NCBI RefSeq assembly: GCF_002160495.1
Contig: NZ_NFKR01000003.1
Location: 62,001 to 126,000, forward strand
From: Erysipelatoclostridium sp. An173
Lineage (GTDB): Bacteria; Bacillota_I; Bacilli_A; Erysipelotrichales; Coprobacillaceae
Direction of reading: 5' to 3'
Length of the DNA: 64,000 bases
In this document: piece after piece, positions 16,991-25,621 of the stretch
Position numbering within the stretch: the first letter of the stretch is position 1
How the letters are laid out: each line of letters opens with the position of its first letter
Program-made: the position numbers and the translations under genes
Notes under the pieces: generated by a model
Databases searched by the model: none
Seen by the model: the letters and a program-made list of their open reading frames with translations, nothing else
What the model was told of the DNA's origin: nothing

Positions 16991-17006
16991 CTTACATGAT
17001 TGTAAG
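16991..17006 (+). promoter_or_regulatory. BceR-type box CTTACA-TGAT-TGTAAG
   Basis: An exact inverted repeat with 4-base spacing, fitting the TNACA-N4-TGTAA consensus known for BceR-like regulators. It lies just before the RBS of the response regulator gene, which suggests autoregulation, most likely negative at this position. A second copy precedes bceA. Confidence 0.6.
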
Positions 17007-17021
17007 GTAAGGAGAAAAGTT

Positions 17022-17681
17022 ATGAAGATATTAATTGTTGAAGATGATATTGAATTGAGAAAAGAGTTGAAAGTTTTATTAGATAATAATGGTTATCAAG
17101 GAATAATTTTAGATGATTTTAAAAATTCATTAAGCAGAATATTAGAAATTAATCCAGATTTAATTTTATTGGATATTAAAATACCCTATTTAAATGGCCA
17201 GCAATTATTAAAAAAATTAAGAGAAGTATCAAATGTACCTGTAATTATGGTTACAAGTAAAGATAGTGAAATAGATGAAATACTATCATATAGTTATGGG
17301 GTAGATGATTATATTACTAAACCATATAATCCAACTATCTTATTGTTACATATTGAAGCCATATTTAAACGGCTACAAAAAAATGAGCCTAAGTTAGAAT
17401 ATCATGGAGTTAAAATCAATTTATTGAAAAGTACGCTTGAAAAAGAAGATATGAGTTTATTGTTGTCGAAAAATGAAATGAGTATCTTTTATTATTTAGT
17501 AATTAATCAAGGAAAAATTGTTACTCGTGATGATATTATGAATTATTTATGGGGTACTGATAAGTTTATTGATGATAATACGTTAACTGTTAACATGACA
17601 AGATTAAGAAAGAAAATAGCTAAAATTGGGTTAGTTGATGTTATTGAAACAAGAAGGGATCAAGGGTATATATTAATATGA
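17022..17681 (+). CDS. bceR: BceR-like OmpR-family response regulator
   Basis: 219 residues: receiver domain 1-115 with acidic pocket Glu7/Asp8/Asp9 and phosphoacceptor Asp51 in DLILLDIKIPY, then Lys in YITKPY, then a winged-helix output domain (about 125-219) with ENTLTVNMTRLRKK-like recognition helix (here DDNTLTVNMTRLRKK). RBS AAGGAG at normal spacing. It overlaps the kinase gene by four bases. Together with the kinase and the BceAB-type ABC transporter it forms a peptide-antibiotic sensing and resistance module; the assignment rests on gene order and the BceR-type boxes. Confidence 0.88.
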   Translation: MKILIVEDDIELRKELKVLLDNNGYQGIILDDFKNSLSRILEINPDLILLDIKIPYLNGQQLLKKLREVSNVPVIMVTSKDSEIDEILSYSYGVDDYITKPYNPTILLLHIEAIFKRLQKNEPKLEYHGVKINLLKSTLEKEDMSLLLSKNEMSIFYYLVINQGKIVTRDDIMNYLWGTDKFIDDNTLTVNMTRLRKKIAKIGLVDVIETRRDQGYILI

Positions 17682-18691
17682 AATTACTAGATTATATTAA
17701 AGATCAGATTGTTTTGATATTATTGTATTTTACAATGATATTATTAGTGCAGTTTTTTTTAGTAATGTATCATTTACCAGCAACTTTAAAAGTATCTCTT
17801 TTGATTATAATGGTTTTATTTTTATTAATCGTTATTAGCTATGATTATTATCGAAAAAGTTTCTTTTATCAGGATTTTCAAAAAAAGTTAGATCAATTAG
17901 ATAAAAAATGTTTAATTAGTGCCTTAATAACAAGACCAAATTTTTTAGAAGGACAGATTTTGTATGATTCGCTATACGAAATTGATAAAGCAACATATGA
18001 AGAAATAGAAAAATATCAACAAGAAGTAAGTGATTTTAAAGAGTATATTGAATTATGGATTCATGAAGTTAAGTTACCGATGGCTAGTACTAAGTTAATG
18101 ATTCATAATCACGAAAGTAACGTTAGAAAACTCAAAGATCAAATTAATAAAATAGAAAATAATGTCGAATTAGTTTTATATTATGCTAGATTAGATAGCA
18201 GTGAAAAAGATTATTTAATAAAAAAATGTGATTTGAATCAGATCATAAAAAATGTTATTAAGAAAAATCAGGATAGTTTATTGTATCAAAATATTGCAAT
18301 TAAAATAAAAAATATTGAAGCAACAGTATTGAGTGATAGCAAATGGTTAGAATTTATTATTAATCAGATAATTAGTAATAGTATTAAATATCACGGTGAA
18401 AGTGATTGTTTAATTAGTTTTAATGTTATTCAAAATAAAAATTATATTTCCTTGGAAATATTAGATAACGGAATTGGGATAAAAGATAGTGAATTACCAT
18501 ATGTTTTTGATAAATCGTTTACCGGAGAAAATGGTCGCCTTGTTTCTAGTGCTACAGGTATGGGATTATATATTGTCAAAAATTTATGTCATAAGTTAGG
18601 ACATCAAATAGCTATTGAATCAAAACAAGGGAAGTATACTAAAGTGATAATCGATTTTAATAATGAAGATTATTACAAAGTTGTAAGATAG
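17678..18691 (+). CDS. bceS: BceS-like intramembrane-sensing histidine kinase
   Basis: 337 residues with two N-terminal transmembrane helices (about 12-33 and 37-58) separated by only a few residues, so almost nothing is outside the cell; this is the hallmark of kinases that sense through a BceAB transporter. The H-box WIHEVKLPMAS gives His129 as phosphorylation site; the ATPase domain shows NQIISNSIKYHG (N-box), DNGIGIKDSELPYVF (G1/F) and GMGLYIVKNL (G2). A BceR-type operator lies inside its 3' end. Confidence 0.9.
   Translation: MKLLDYIKDQIVLILLYFTMILLVQFFLVMYHLPATLKVSLLIIMVLFLLIVISYDYYRKSFFYQDFQKKLDQLDKKCLISALITRPNFLEGQILYDSLYEIDKATYEEIEKYQQEVSDFKEYIELWIHEVKLPMASTKLMIHNHESNVRKLKDQINKIENNVELVLYYARLDSSEKDYLIKKCDLNQIIKNVIKKNQDSLLYQNIAIKIKNIEATVLSDSKWLEFIINQIISNSIKYHGESDCLISFNVIQNKNYISLEILDNGIGIKDSELPYVFDKSFTGENGRLVSSATGMGLYIVKNLCHKLGHQIAIESKQGKYTKVIIDFNNEDYYKVVR
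18673..18686 (+). promoter_or_regulatory. BceR-type box TTACA-AAGT-TGTAA upstream of bceA
   Basis: A perfect TTACA-N4-TGTAA repeat inside the last codons of the kinase gene. A TATAAT hexamer at 18730-18735 with a TGTCAT element 17 bases upstream (18707-18712) would form the bceAB promoter; the box sits about 20 bases above that -35, a classical activator position. Confidence 0.65.
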
Positions 18692-18759
18692 TGTAAGGTA
18701 TTTCGATGTCATCTAGATTATCTGTTTTCTATAATAAAGATGTAAAGGAGAAAAAGATT

Positions 18760-19527
18760 ATGAAAAAGATATTAGTAATTGAAAATATTAGTAAATATTA
18801 TGGAAACAAGAGTAATCTAACAAAAGCAATTAATAATTTATCAATGTCAATTGATGAAGGAGATTTTGTGGCCATTATGGGGGCCAGTGGTTCTGGTAAA
18901 ACAACTTTGTTAAACTTAATTTCTACGATTGATAGGGTTACTAGCGGTCATATTTATTTAAAAGGAATCGATATTACTAAGCTTAAAGGAAATAAATTGA
19001 ATCAATTCAGACGCGAACAATTAGGATTTATTTTTCAAGAATTCAATTTATTAGACACTTTAACAGCTTATGAAAACATTGCTTTAGCTTTGCAAATTCA
19101 AAAAGTATCTTATCAGGAAATAGATAAACGAGTTAAAGAAGTCGCTAGTAAATTAGATATAAGTGATATTTTAGATAAATATCCATCACAAATGTCTGGT
19201 GGACAAAAACAAAGAGTAGCTAGTGCCAGGGCAATTATTACTAATCCCCAGTTAGTCCTAGCGGATGAACCTACGGGTGCTTTAGATTCCAAGAGTTCTA
19301 GGTTATTACTTGAAAGATTAAATAAATTAAATCAAGAATACAAAACGACTATTTTAATGGTTACTCATGATGCTTTTAGTGCTAGTTATGCTTCTAAAGT
19401 TATCTTTATTAAAGATGGTCAGATTTTTAATGAGTTTAGTCGTGGTAATCAAAGTCGCAAAGAATTTTTTGATAAGATCATCGATGTTGTTTCTCTATTA
19501 GGAGGCGATATTAGTGATGTTATTTAA
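18760..19527 (+). CDS. bceA: BceA-like ABC transporter ATPase
   Basis: 255 residues from the ATG at 18760 with AAAGGAG at good spacing; an in-frame ATG 54 bases upstream lies between the -35 and -10 of the proposed promoter. Motifs: Walker A GASGSGKTT, Q-loop FIFQEFNLLDTLTAYEN, signature MSGGQKQR, Walker B LVLADEPTGALD and switch His in VTHDAFS. BceA subunits power a MacB-type permease that frees cell-wall lipid targets from peptide antibiotics such as bacitracin. It overlaps the permease gene. Confidence 0.92.
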   Translation: MKKILVIENISKYYGNKSNLTKAINNLSMSIDEGDFVAIMGASGSGKTTLLNLISTIDRVTSGHIYLKGIDITKLKGNKLNQFRREQLGFIFQEFNLLDTLTAYENIALALQIQKVSYQEIDKRVKEVASKLDISDILDKYPSQMSGGQKQRVASARAIITNPQLVLADEPTGALDSKSSRLLLERLNKLNQEYKTTILMVTHDAFSASYASKVIFIKDGQIFNEFSRGNQSRKEFFDKIIDVVSLLGGDISDVI

Positions 19528-21496
19528 TCTATCGTTTAAAAATATTAAAAAGAGTTTTAAAGATTATGTTATTTATTTTGTAACTTTGATTTTAGGAATA
19601 ACAATCTTTTATATTTTTAATTCTTTACAGTCCCAAACTGTTATGTTGGAAATTAGTGACTTGGCTAGAGATATTATTAAAATGATGAATGATATTTTAT
19701 CAGGTGTAAGTGTTTTTGTTTCTTTTGTATTAGGATTTTTGATTGTTTATGCTAATCGCTTTTTAATGAAACGTAGGAAAAGAGAATTTGGTATTTATAT
19801 GATATTAGGAATGTCTAAACAGCAGATTTCTAAGATTCTAATTGTAGAAACTTTAATTATTGGTTTAATATCATTGATTGTTGGTCTTGTTTTAGGAATT
19901 GTATTATCACAAGTGATGTCTATTATTGTAGCTAATATGTTTGAAGCTGATATGAATAGATTTACATTTGTATTATCAGGATCAGCATTATTAAAAACAA
20001 TATGTTATTTTGGAATTATGTATTTATTAGTAATTGTTTTTAATACAGTCCAGGTTAATCGTCAACAATTAATAAATTTAATGACTGCTCATCAACAAAA
20101 TGAATTAATTACTAATAAAAATCCAATTGTTTGTTTATTTGTATTTATTGGTGCGGTTTTACTTTTATCTTATGCTTATTATAACGTTACAAGTAATGTT
20201 GAAAATTTAACAACCTTTTTTTCAATAATCTTGCAAATGATCTATGGAGCCGTAGCAACATATTTAATTTACTGGTCTTTATCAGGATTATTATTAAAAT
20301 TAGTTTTGAAAATTAAATCAGTCTATTTTAAAAACTTAAATAGTTTTACTGTTAGTCAGGTTGTCAGTAAAATTAATACTACAATACTATCAATAACCGT
20401 TATTTGTTTATTACTCTTTTTAACAATTTGTATATTCTCAAGTACTGTGGCTTTAAATGATAGTGCTAATAGTGAAATTGATGAATTAGTACCAGTCGAT
20501 TTACAAATGATTACAAATGTAAAAGATAGTCAAATGACAGTAAAAGAATATTTAAATAGTAATAATATAAATTTAAATGATGAGATTAATTTACAAGAAG
20601 AATTAAATTTTGAAACTTATTATAGTGATGAATTAACATATGGTGATACCTATGGCAATATGTATAGCGATGTTAGTGAGGAATTTTTAAATGAGCATGA
20701 ACGTATAATAGGAGTGAGTGCATATAATCAAGTAGCTAAACTATATAATTTACCAACCTATCAATTAGAAAATGAATATGTGGTAATGGGTAATTATAAC
20801 AATGTTTGTAATATTAGAAATATGGTTTTAAAAAATAAACCTGATATTGAATTAAATGGCAAGGTTTATCATAGTAAATTTGCTTCTTGTCAATATGGTT
20901 TTTTAACGATTCAATCAAGTCCAGCTGATATGGGATTTTATATCGTACCTGATGAAGCAGTAAAGAATTTGAATGTTGATGAAAGCTTTTTGATAGGTAA
21001 TTATAGTAGTAGTAAAGCTAAAAGAGATGAAATTAATGAAAAACTATTAGGATATCGTAGTGATGATTTAATTGTTACTACTAAACTAGAGATTGCTACT
21101 AATAATATCGGAACTGGAGCAATGGTTATCTTTATTGGTTTATATATTGGATTAGTATTTTTAATTTCATGTGCAGCAATATTGGCTTTGAAAGAATTAT
21201 CACAATGTATTGATAATAAAGAAAAGTATCAGATTTTACGAAAAATAGGTGTCGATGAAAAGATGATCAATAAATCATTATTTATTCAAATTGCAATATA
21301 TTTTGCTTTTCCATTAATTTTAGCTTTGATTCATTCTGTTTTTGGAATTCAAGTATGTAAATTAATGTTAGAGTCATCAGGTCAATTAAATGTTTTTGGT
21401 GCTATTAAGATAACAATATTATTTTTAATTATCATTTATGGTGGTTATTTTTATATCACTTATTTATCAGCTAAAAATATTATCAAAGAAAGATGA
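19517..21496 (+). CDS. bceB: BceB-like FtsX-family permease
   Basis: 659 residues from the ATG at 19517, overlapping bceA by 11 bases; GGAGG lies at 19501-19505. An in-frame GTG one codon earlier is also possible. About ten transmembrane helices are visible, with one large extracytoplasmic domain between helices 7 and 8 (about residues 310-530), which is where antibiotic specificity resides in this family. An FtsX-like segment with RKREFGIYMILGMSKQQI follows helix 2. With the two-helix kinase this gives the flux-sensing arrangement. The antibiotic it recognises cannot be told. Confidence 0.9.
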   Translation: MLFNLSFKNIKKSFKDYVIYFVTLILGITIFYIFNSLQSQTVMLEISDLARDIIKMMNDILSGVSVFVSFVLGFLIVYANRFLMKRRKREFGIYMILGMSKQQISKILIVETLIIGLISLIVGLVLGIVLSQVMSIIVANMFEADMNRFTFVLSGSALLKTICYFGIMYLLVIVFNTVQVNRQQLINLMTAHQQNELITNKNPIVCLFVFIGAVLLLSYAYYNVTSNVENLTTFFSIILQMIYGAVATYLIYWSLSGLLLKLVLKIKSVYFKNLNSFTVSQVVSKINTTILSITVICLLLFLTICIFSSTVALNDSANSEIDELVPVDLQMITNVKDSQMTVKEYLNSNNINLNDEINLQEELNFETYYSDELTYGDTYGNMYSDVSEEFLNEHERIIGVSAYNQVAKLYNLPTYQLENEYVVMGNYNNVCNIRNMVLKNKPDIELNGKVYHSKFASCQYGFLTIQSSPADMGFYIVPDEAVKNLNVDESFLIGNYSSSKAKRDEINEKLLGYRSDDLIVTTKLEIATNNIGTGAMVIFIGLYIGLVFLISCAAILALKELSQCIDNKEKYQILRKIGVDEKMINKSLFIQIAIYFAFPLILALIHSVFGIQVCKLMLESSGQLNVFGAIKITILFLIIIYGGYFYITYLSAKNIIKER

Positions 21497-21521
21497 AATG
21501 AAGGAAATTTCCTTCATTTTA
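21496..21521. terminator. Bidirectional terminator between bceB and the methyltransferase gene
   Basis: AAATGAAGGAAA (21496-21507) pairs with TTTCCTTCATTT (21508-21519) with T-rich flanks on both strands; the two genes converge here. Confidence 0.75.
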
Positions 21522-21523
21522 TC

Positions 21524-22216
21524 TTAAAATATTTTTCTGGCTCTGACGATAATAATTTCTGGTTTTTCTTGATCATGAAAACATTCTTCATAAAAACCAT
21601 CAATAACAAAACCATTTTTAAAACATACATTAAAGATGTCTTGTAGTGATCGATGATAATAGCATTGTTTTTTAGGTTGCCCATCAATTGCAATATCATA
21701 ATAACTATGAGCGCTCATATATTTATCAGTTAAAGTAACAAAACAGGGATGTTGAGTTGCAAATACAAAAGTTCCATTTTCAATTAATAGCTCATTAACA
21801 CATTTAAATAGGGTAGATATTTCAAAAATATCCATTATTGCCATATTAGAAACAGCTTTAGTATACGGGAGATCTTTTTTTAATGTCATTAGACTTTGTT
21901 TATTTGTAGCATCAATAACATGAAATTCAATTTTATTAATATAACGTGCTTGTCTTTTTTTAGCTAGTTCAATCATTTTTGAAGAATAATCAAAAGCAAC
22001 AACATTTACACCCTGATTAACTAAATATGCAGAATAATTACCATTACCACAAGCAATATCTAAGACATAGTCATCTTTTTGAATATCAAGTAATTTATTT
22101 ACTTTAGGGCGAACTACTTCACGATGAAACTGATTAGAATTATCTCCCATACACTCATCCCAAAATTTAGCATTAGTTTGCCAGGCCTCTAAACTATCTT
22201 CAAGTGAATATTTCAT
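21524..22216 (-). CDS. Class I SAM-dependent methyltransferase
   Basis: 230 residues from the ATG at 22216, preceded by GTGAGGTG; an in-frame GTG three codons earlier overlaps that site. Motif I is YVLDIACGNGNYSAYL, followed by VVAFDYSSKMIELAKKR (acidic motif post I with Asp) and a C-terminal segment KPEIIIVRARK. The fold is a standard small-molecule methyltransferase (UbiE/Methyltransf_25 type); length is normal. The acceptor is not indicated. It stands alone, converging with bceB and divergent from the symporter. Confidence 0.85.
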   Translation of the reverse strand: MKYSLEDSLEAWQTNAKFWDECMGDNSNQFHREVVRPKVNKLLDIQKDDYVLDIACGNGNYSAYLVNQGVNVVAFDYSSKMIELAKKRQARYINKIEFHVIDATNKQSLMTLKKDLPYTKAVSNMAIMDIFEISTLFKCVNELLIENGTFVFATQHPCFVTLTDKYMSAHSYYDIAIDGQPKKQCYYHRSLQDIFNVCFKNGFVIDGFYEECFHDQEKPEIIIVRARKIF

Positions 22217-22285
22217 TAAGGTCACCTCACATTTTATAAAATTATAACAAATTTTAAGGGCAATAAATACTAGTTATTATATTTC

Positions 22286-22314
22286 TTGACAGATAAATAT
22301 GATTATTATAGATT
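22286..22314 (+). promoter_or_regulatory. Likely promoter of the symporter gene
   Basis: TTGACA at 22286-22291, then after 17 bases TAGATT (22309-22314), or TATAGA at 22307-22312 with a 15-base spacer. It lies about 130 bases before the symporter ATG, leaving a long leader. Confidence 0.5.
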
Positions 22315-22350
22315 TATATCATACTGTTTTAGTAGGAAAAGAGTGAAAGA

Positions 22351-22401
22351 ATGATTTTTGATGACTTTATAAGAAAATTGTATTTTGAACGATGTTGGTA
22401 A
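22351..22401 (+). CDS. Possible 16-residue leader peptide ending in Cys-Trp
   Basis: ATG at 22351 opens a 16-codon frame, MIFDDFIRKLYFERCW, ending in TAA at 22399-22401. The stop codon forms the base of a 9-bp stem that reaches the RBS of the symporter gene. A weak GAGTG lies upstream. It is included because position and pairing suggest translation-dependent control, not because coding is proved. Confidence 0.3.
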   Translation: MIFDDFIRKLYFERCW

Positions 22402-22443
22402 ACTGTCAAGTATAAAATAATTTAAAGAAAAGAGGACAGTTTA
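22399..22443 (+). promoter_or_regulatory. Hairpin sequestering the symporter ribosome binding site
   Basis: TAAACTGTC (22399-22407) is an exact complement of GACAGTTTA (22435-22443); the right arm begins at the last G of the AGAGG ribosome binding site and ends one base before the ATG at 22445. Confidence 0.5.
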
Positions 22444-22444
22444 T

Positions 22445-23746
22445 ATGAATATTTTAGAATTAGGAGCGCTATTATTAGCGGGAGTATTTTTTATTATTAT
22501 TTATTATATGGATAAAGTAAAAAAAATTGATTTTAGTATCTTAACGATATTAGGATTGGTTTTTGGGATTATTGTAGGAATTGTATTTAAAGGATATTAT
22601 CGTTATTTAGAAGCCATTGGTAATATTTATTCGAATTTGATTTTAGCAACTGTAATTCCTTTATTGTTTTTTAGTATTATTTCTAGTATTACCGATTTAG
22701 ATAGTTCAATTAGACTTAAAAAAATAGGGGCTAAAACAATTTTCTTTTTATTGTTGAATACATTTTTAGCAGCAGTGATTACGTTAATATTAGCAGTAGT
22801 TAGTAACGTTGGTTCAGGAATCAATTATCAGTTAGCTAATAATTATGAAGCTGTTAATGTTCCTGATTTTATTGATACGATCGTTAATCTATTTCCTAAA
22901 AATCTTGCTGATAGTTGGGTAAATGGTGAAGTAGTACCAATAGTTGTTTTTTGTATAATAATAGCAATTGCTTATAATAAAGCTGCTACTAATAGCCAAA
23001 AGGAAATATTATTGTTTAAAAAATTTATTGATGCTGGTAATGCAGTAATGAAAGAAGTAATTAACTTTGTTATTAGTTTTACACCATATGCTGTTTTAGC
23101 ATTGATTGCAAGAGCAGTAAGTAAAAGTACAATTGTTGAACTAATACCATTAGTTAGTGTTATGTTTTTAGCTTATTTAATATGCCTCATTCAAATTTTT
23201 GGTGTTAGTAGTTTATTATTAAAAATAGCTGGATTAAAACCATTAACTTTTTTTAAAGGAATCTGGCCAGCTGGAATAGTTGCTTTTACTAGTCAAAGTA
23301 GTATTGGAACTATTCCAATTACGGTTAAACAATTAACAAAAATAGGGGTTAATGAAGATATTGCTAGTTTTGTAACTAGTTTAGGAGCCAATTTAGGAAT
23401 GCCAGGATGTGCTGGAATGTGGCCGATATTGTTAGCAATTTTAGCAATTAATGTATTAAATATTAATTATACTTTAGGGCAGTATTTATTTTTAATTGTT
23501 TTAGCAGTTGTAGTTTCTTTAGGTACGGTAGGAGTTCCAGGTACAGCGACTATAACGGCAACAGCATTATTTGCAAGTGCTGGTTTACCGATAGAAATAA
23601 TTGTCATCTTAGCACCAATATCAAGTATCGTTGATATGATTAGGACTGCTACTAATGTTACCGGAGCTTCATTAGCTGCTATATTAGTAGCCAAAAGTGA
23701 AAAGCAAATAGATTTAGATAAATATTATTTAAATCAAAAAGTATAA
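22445..23746 (+). CDS. Dicarboxylate/amino acid:cation symporter family protein, TcyP-like (cystine type)
   Basis: 433 residues with eight or nine hydrophobic helices of the DAACS family. The re-entrant loop SQSSIGTIPITVKQLTK and the following SLGANLGMPGCAGMWP resemble the cystine carrier branch (TcyP/YdjN) more than glutamate or C4-dicarboxylate carriers. GTVGVPGTATITATAL covers the second re-entrant region. Transport would be driven by Na+ or H+. The upstream leader with a Cys-containing mini-ORF and RBS hairpin would fit cysteine-linked control, but that is inference. Confidence 0.82.
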   Translation: MNILELGALLLAGVFFIIIYYMDKVKKIDFSILTILGLVFGIIVGIVFKGYYRYLEAIGNIYSNLILATVIPLLFFSIISSITDLDSSIRLKKIGAKTIFFLLLNTFLAAVITLILAVVSNVGSGINYQLANNYEAVNVPDFIDTIVNLFPKNLADSWVNGEVVPIVVFCIIIAIAYNKAATNSQKEILLFKKFIDAGNAVMKEVINFVISFTPYAVLALIARAVSKSTIVELIPLVSVMFLAYLICLIQIFGVSSLLLKIAGLKPLTFFKGIWPAGIVAFTSQSSIGTIPITVKQLTKIGVNEDIASFVTSLGANLGMPGCAGMWPILLAILAINVLNINYTLGQYLFLIVLAVVVSLGTVGVPGTATITATALFASAGLPIEIIVILAPISSIVDMIRTATNVTGASLAAILVAKSEKQIDLDKYYLNQKV

Positions 23747-23801
23747 ATAAAAAAGAAAAATGAATTATTAAGGGAGTATATAATATCGAGGTGATATAAA
23801 T

Positions 23802-24716
23802 ATGGTTAAACGACCAGATAAAATCTATGATTTTAAAAACGACTTTATGTTTAAACACTCCCTTGGTAATGATCAAGATCCTGACGCTAAATATCTTTTA
23901 AAACTTTTTATTGAAGGTATCTTAGGTATTGTTTGTAAATCAATTACTATTTTAAATCCTGATCTTGTCGTTGAAAATATCGAAGACAAAGATATGGTCC
24001 TCGATATTCGAGCTCAGTTGGATAATGGTGATTATGTCAACATTGAAATGCAAAGTTCAGCTTTTTCTAAAAATCAATATCAAAGATTTCAGATTTATGG
24101 AGCATCATTATTATCCCGACAAGAAAAAACCGGCGATGATTATAAAGAAAAGATCCGGCATGTTTATCAGATAATTTTTATTGATGGCATCGATAAAAAT
24201 AATTTGAAGCTGTACGATAAATATGAAAGCCGTAATGAAGAAGGGAAAGTAGAGCAGTATAATCTAATAACAAGAGTCTATGTTCAAATGCCGTATATCA
24301 ACATTATAAAAAAACAAAAAGAACTAAAAGAATTCAGTGAATTAGAAAAAGGGATCTACATATTTGAAAACGGATTGACAGATGATATAATGGCATTAAA
24401 GGGACATAAGGTGATTGAAGTTATGAAAAACAAGATAGATAAGTTCAACAAAGATGAAGAGTTAAGAGATATGGCCTATAAAAGAAGCTTAAATCGCTGG
24501 GCAAATGAACAGGATAAACAAGATATGTATGAAAAAGGAAAAGAAAAAGGAATCATAGAAAAAAACAGAGAGAAAACAAAACAGTTATTTAAAAAATATT
24601 ATCCTGATGAAAATCCAGATATCTTAGATAATTTAAACAATGAACAATATGATAGAATATTTGAAATGATACTGGATAATTGTAGTGTTGCAGAAATTAA
24701 AGAAATGATAAAATAA
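23802..24716 (+). CDS. Rpn family PD-(D/E)XK nuclease / putative transposase
   Basis: 304 residues. The N-terminus KIYDFKNDFMFKHSLG and the catalytic core VLDIRAQLDNGDYVNIEMQS (Asp, then Glu-x-Gln) match the Rpn/PDDEXK_2 family; the C-terminal third is the usual Lys/Glu-rich helical region with EKGKEKGIIEKNREK and a YYPDENPDIL tail. Rpn proteins are DNA endonucleases that raise RecA-independent recombination and often vary between strains. It stands alone with its own terminator. Codon use is somewhat more C/G-rich in its first half than its neighbours (e.g. several GAC, ATC), hinting at recent transfer. Confidence 0.88.
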   Translation: MVKRPDKIYDFKNDFMFKHSLGNDQDPDAKYLLKLFIEGILGIVCKSITILNPDLVVENIEDKDMVLDIRAQLDNGDYVNIEMQSSAFSKNQYQRFQIYGASLLSRQEKTGDDYKEKIRHVYQIIFIDGIDKNNLKLYDKYESRNEEGKVEQYNLITRVYVQMPYINIIKKQKELKEFSELEKGIYIFENGLTDDIMALKGHKVIEVMKNKIDKFNKDEELRDMAYKRSLNRWANEQDKQDMYEKGKEKGIIEKNREKTKQLFKKYYPDENPDILDNLNNEQYDRIFEMILDNCSVAEIKEMIK

Positions 24717-24721
24717 TATTT

Positions 24722-24757
24722 AAAGGATTAAACTAAAATTATTGGTTTAATCTTTTT
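24722..24757 (+). terminator. Intrinsic terminator after the Rpn gene
   Basis: AAAGGATTAAAC (24722-24733) pairs with GTTTAATCTTT (24745-24755), one G-T pair, followed by T-rich sequence. Confidence 0.7.
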
Positions 24758-24895
24758 ATTTTAAAATATATTGTTATTTATTCTAATTATAAAAGCTAAG
24801 CATATATATTGATAAATGAGGAATGTTTCTATTTAAAAACATTGATTAAAACAGTATAATTAATATTGTATTATGATATCTATTGTGATATATTG

Positions 24896-25047
24896 TAGAC
24901 AGATATTAGATAGAGGCGCGAAATGTTAAGAAACTAATATTGATGATGCTGCAACTATGATGTTAGTAGAGGGGCTTTCGCCGAAGGGGTAAATAATTGC
25001 AGTTATTTATTCTCTGGGTTTATAGAGAACATCTATAAGACTGTCAT
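24896..25047 (+). ncRNA. Lysine riboswitch (L box) aptamer
   Basis: The conserved core elements occur in order: GATAGAGGCGCG near 24908-24920, a later TAGTAGAGGGGCT block, the invariant TTTCGCCGAAGGGG, CTGGGTTTATAGAGAAC, and closing CTGTC at 25041-25045 that pairs with GACAG at 24898-24902 to form P1. A terminator hairpin follows 46 bases later, in front of genes for lysine and diaminopimelate synthesis. The RNA should switch the operon off when lysine is high. Confidence 0.93.
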
Positions 25048-25092
25048 TATCTTTTGATAATGGTGAGCTATCATTGTTCATACGCTGTTTAT

Positions 25093-25122
25093 GTTGCAAT
25101 GATACTCATTGCAACTTTTTTT
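25093..25122 (+). terminator. Riboswitch-controlled terminator
   Basis: GTTGCAATGA (25093-25102) pairs with TCATTGCAAC (25106-25115) around a TAC loop, followed by seven T. The upstream stretch around 25066-25080 repeats part of the left arm (ATCATTG) and could form the antiterminator. Confidence 0.88.
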
Positions 25123-25137
25123 GTAAAGGAGAGAACA

Positions 25138-25611
25138 ATGATGGAAAAGGTTATTGATGCAGTGAGCTATGAGGACAATATTATACAACTACAACTAAAA
25201 AATGTTCCTAAGCATCCTATGATAATTGCAAAAATTTTTACAATTATTAGTGAATGTGGTGTTAACGTAGATATGATTTCTCAAGTTATGATTGAAGATG
25301 CGATGCAAATCGAGATTACATTAGATGAAAAATATCAAAAAAATCTTAATGAAGCAATTTTACGTTTAAAAGAAGAAGTACAGCAGCTAGAAATTGCAAC
25401 TAATCGTAAATATTTTAAGATTGCTCTTGGGGGTAAACGATTAGAAACAACTCCAGGTGGTGCCGCTCAAGTATTTAAAGTTTTAGGTGAAAATAATATT
25501 CATTTTTACCAGGTTACTACTTCTAAGCGAACTATTTCAGTTATTGTCGATAAAAAGCATCGTAATTTAGCGATGGAAAAGTTAAATGAAGCTTTTGGCT
25601 TAAATATATAA
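25138..25611 (+). CDS. Stand-alone tandem ACT protein, aspartokinase regulatory-subunit-like
   Basis: 157 residues from the ATG at 25138 (ATG at 25141 is equally possible), preceded by AAAGGAG at 25125-25131. An upstream in-frame GTG is rejected because it lies before the riboswitch terminator. Two ACT repeats are visible: VPKHPMIIAKIFTIISECGV with NVDMISQ, and PGGAAQVFKVLGENNIHF with a TSKRTISVIVD strand and a final LNEAFGL. This matches the C-terminal half of LysC-type aspartokinase (the beta subunit), but no kinase domain precedes it. It is the first gene under the lysine riboswitch, so it may bind lysine and regulate an aspartokinase encoded elsewhere. Confidence 0.82.
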   Translation: MMEKVIDAVSYEDNIIQLQLKNVPKHPMIIAKIFTIISECGVNVDMISQVMIEDAMQIEITLDEKYQKNLNEAILRLKEEVQQLEIATNRKYFKIALGGKRLETTPGGAAQVFKVLGENNIHFYQVTTSKRTISVIVDKKHRNLAMEKLNEAFGLNI

Positions 25612-25621
25612 GGAGGTTATT

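Noticed and set aside
24896-25122. T-box leader
   Set aside because: The TGGNACC-type T-box sequence is absent, while the L-box core (TCGCCGAAG with the GAGG elements) is clear.
25054-25137. Upstream GTG start that would lengthen the ACT protein by 28 residues
   Set aside because: It lies before the riboswitch-controlled terminator, and the added residues are encoded by the hairpin and its T-run. The AAAGGAG-supported ATG at 25138 is better.
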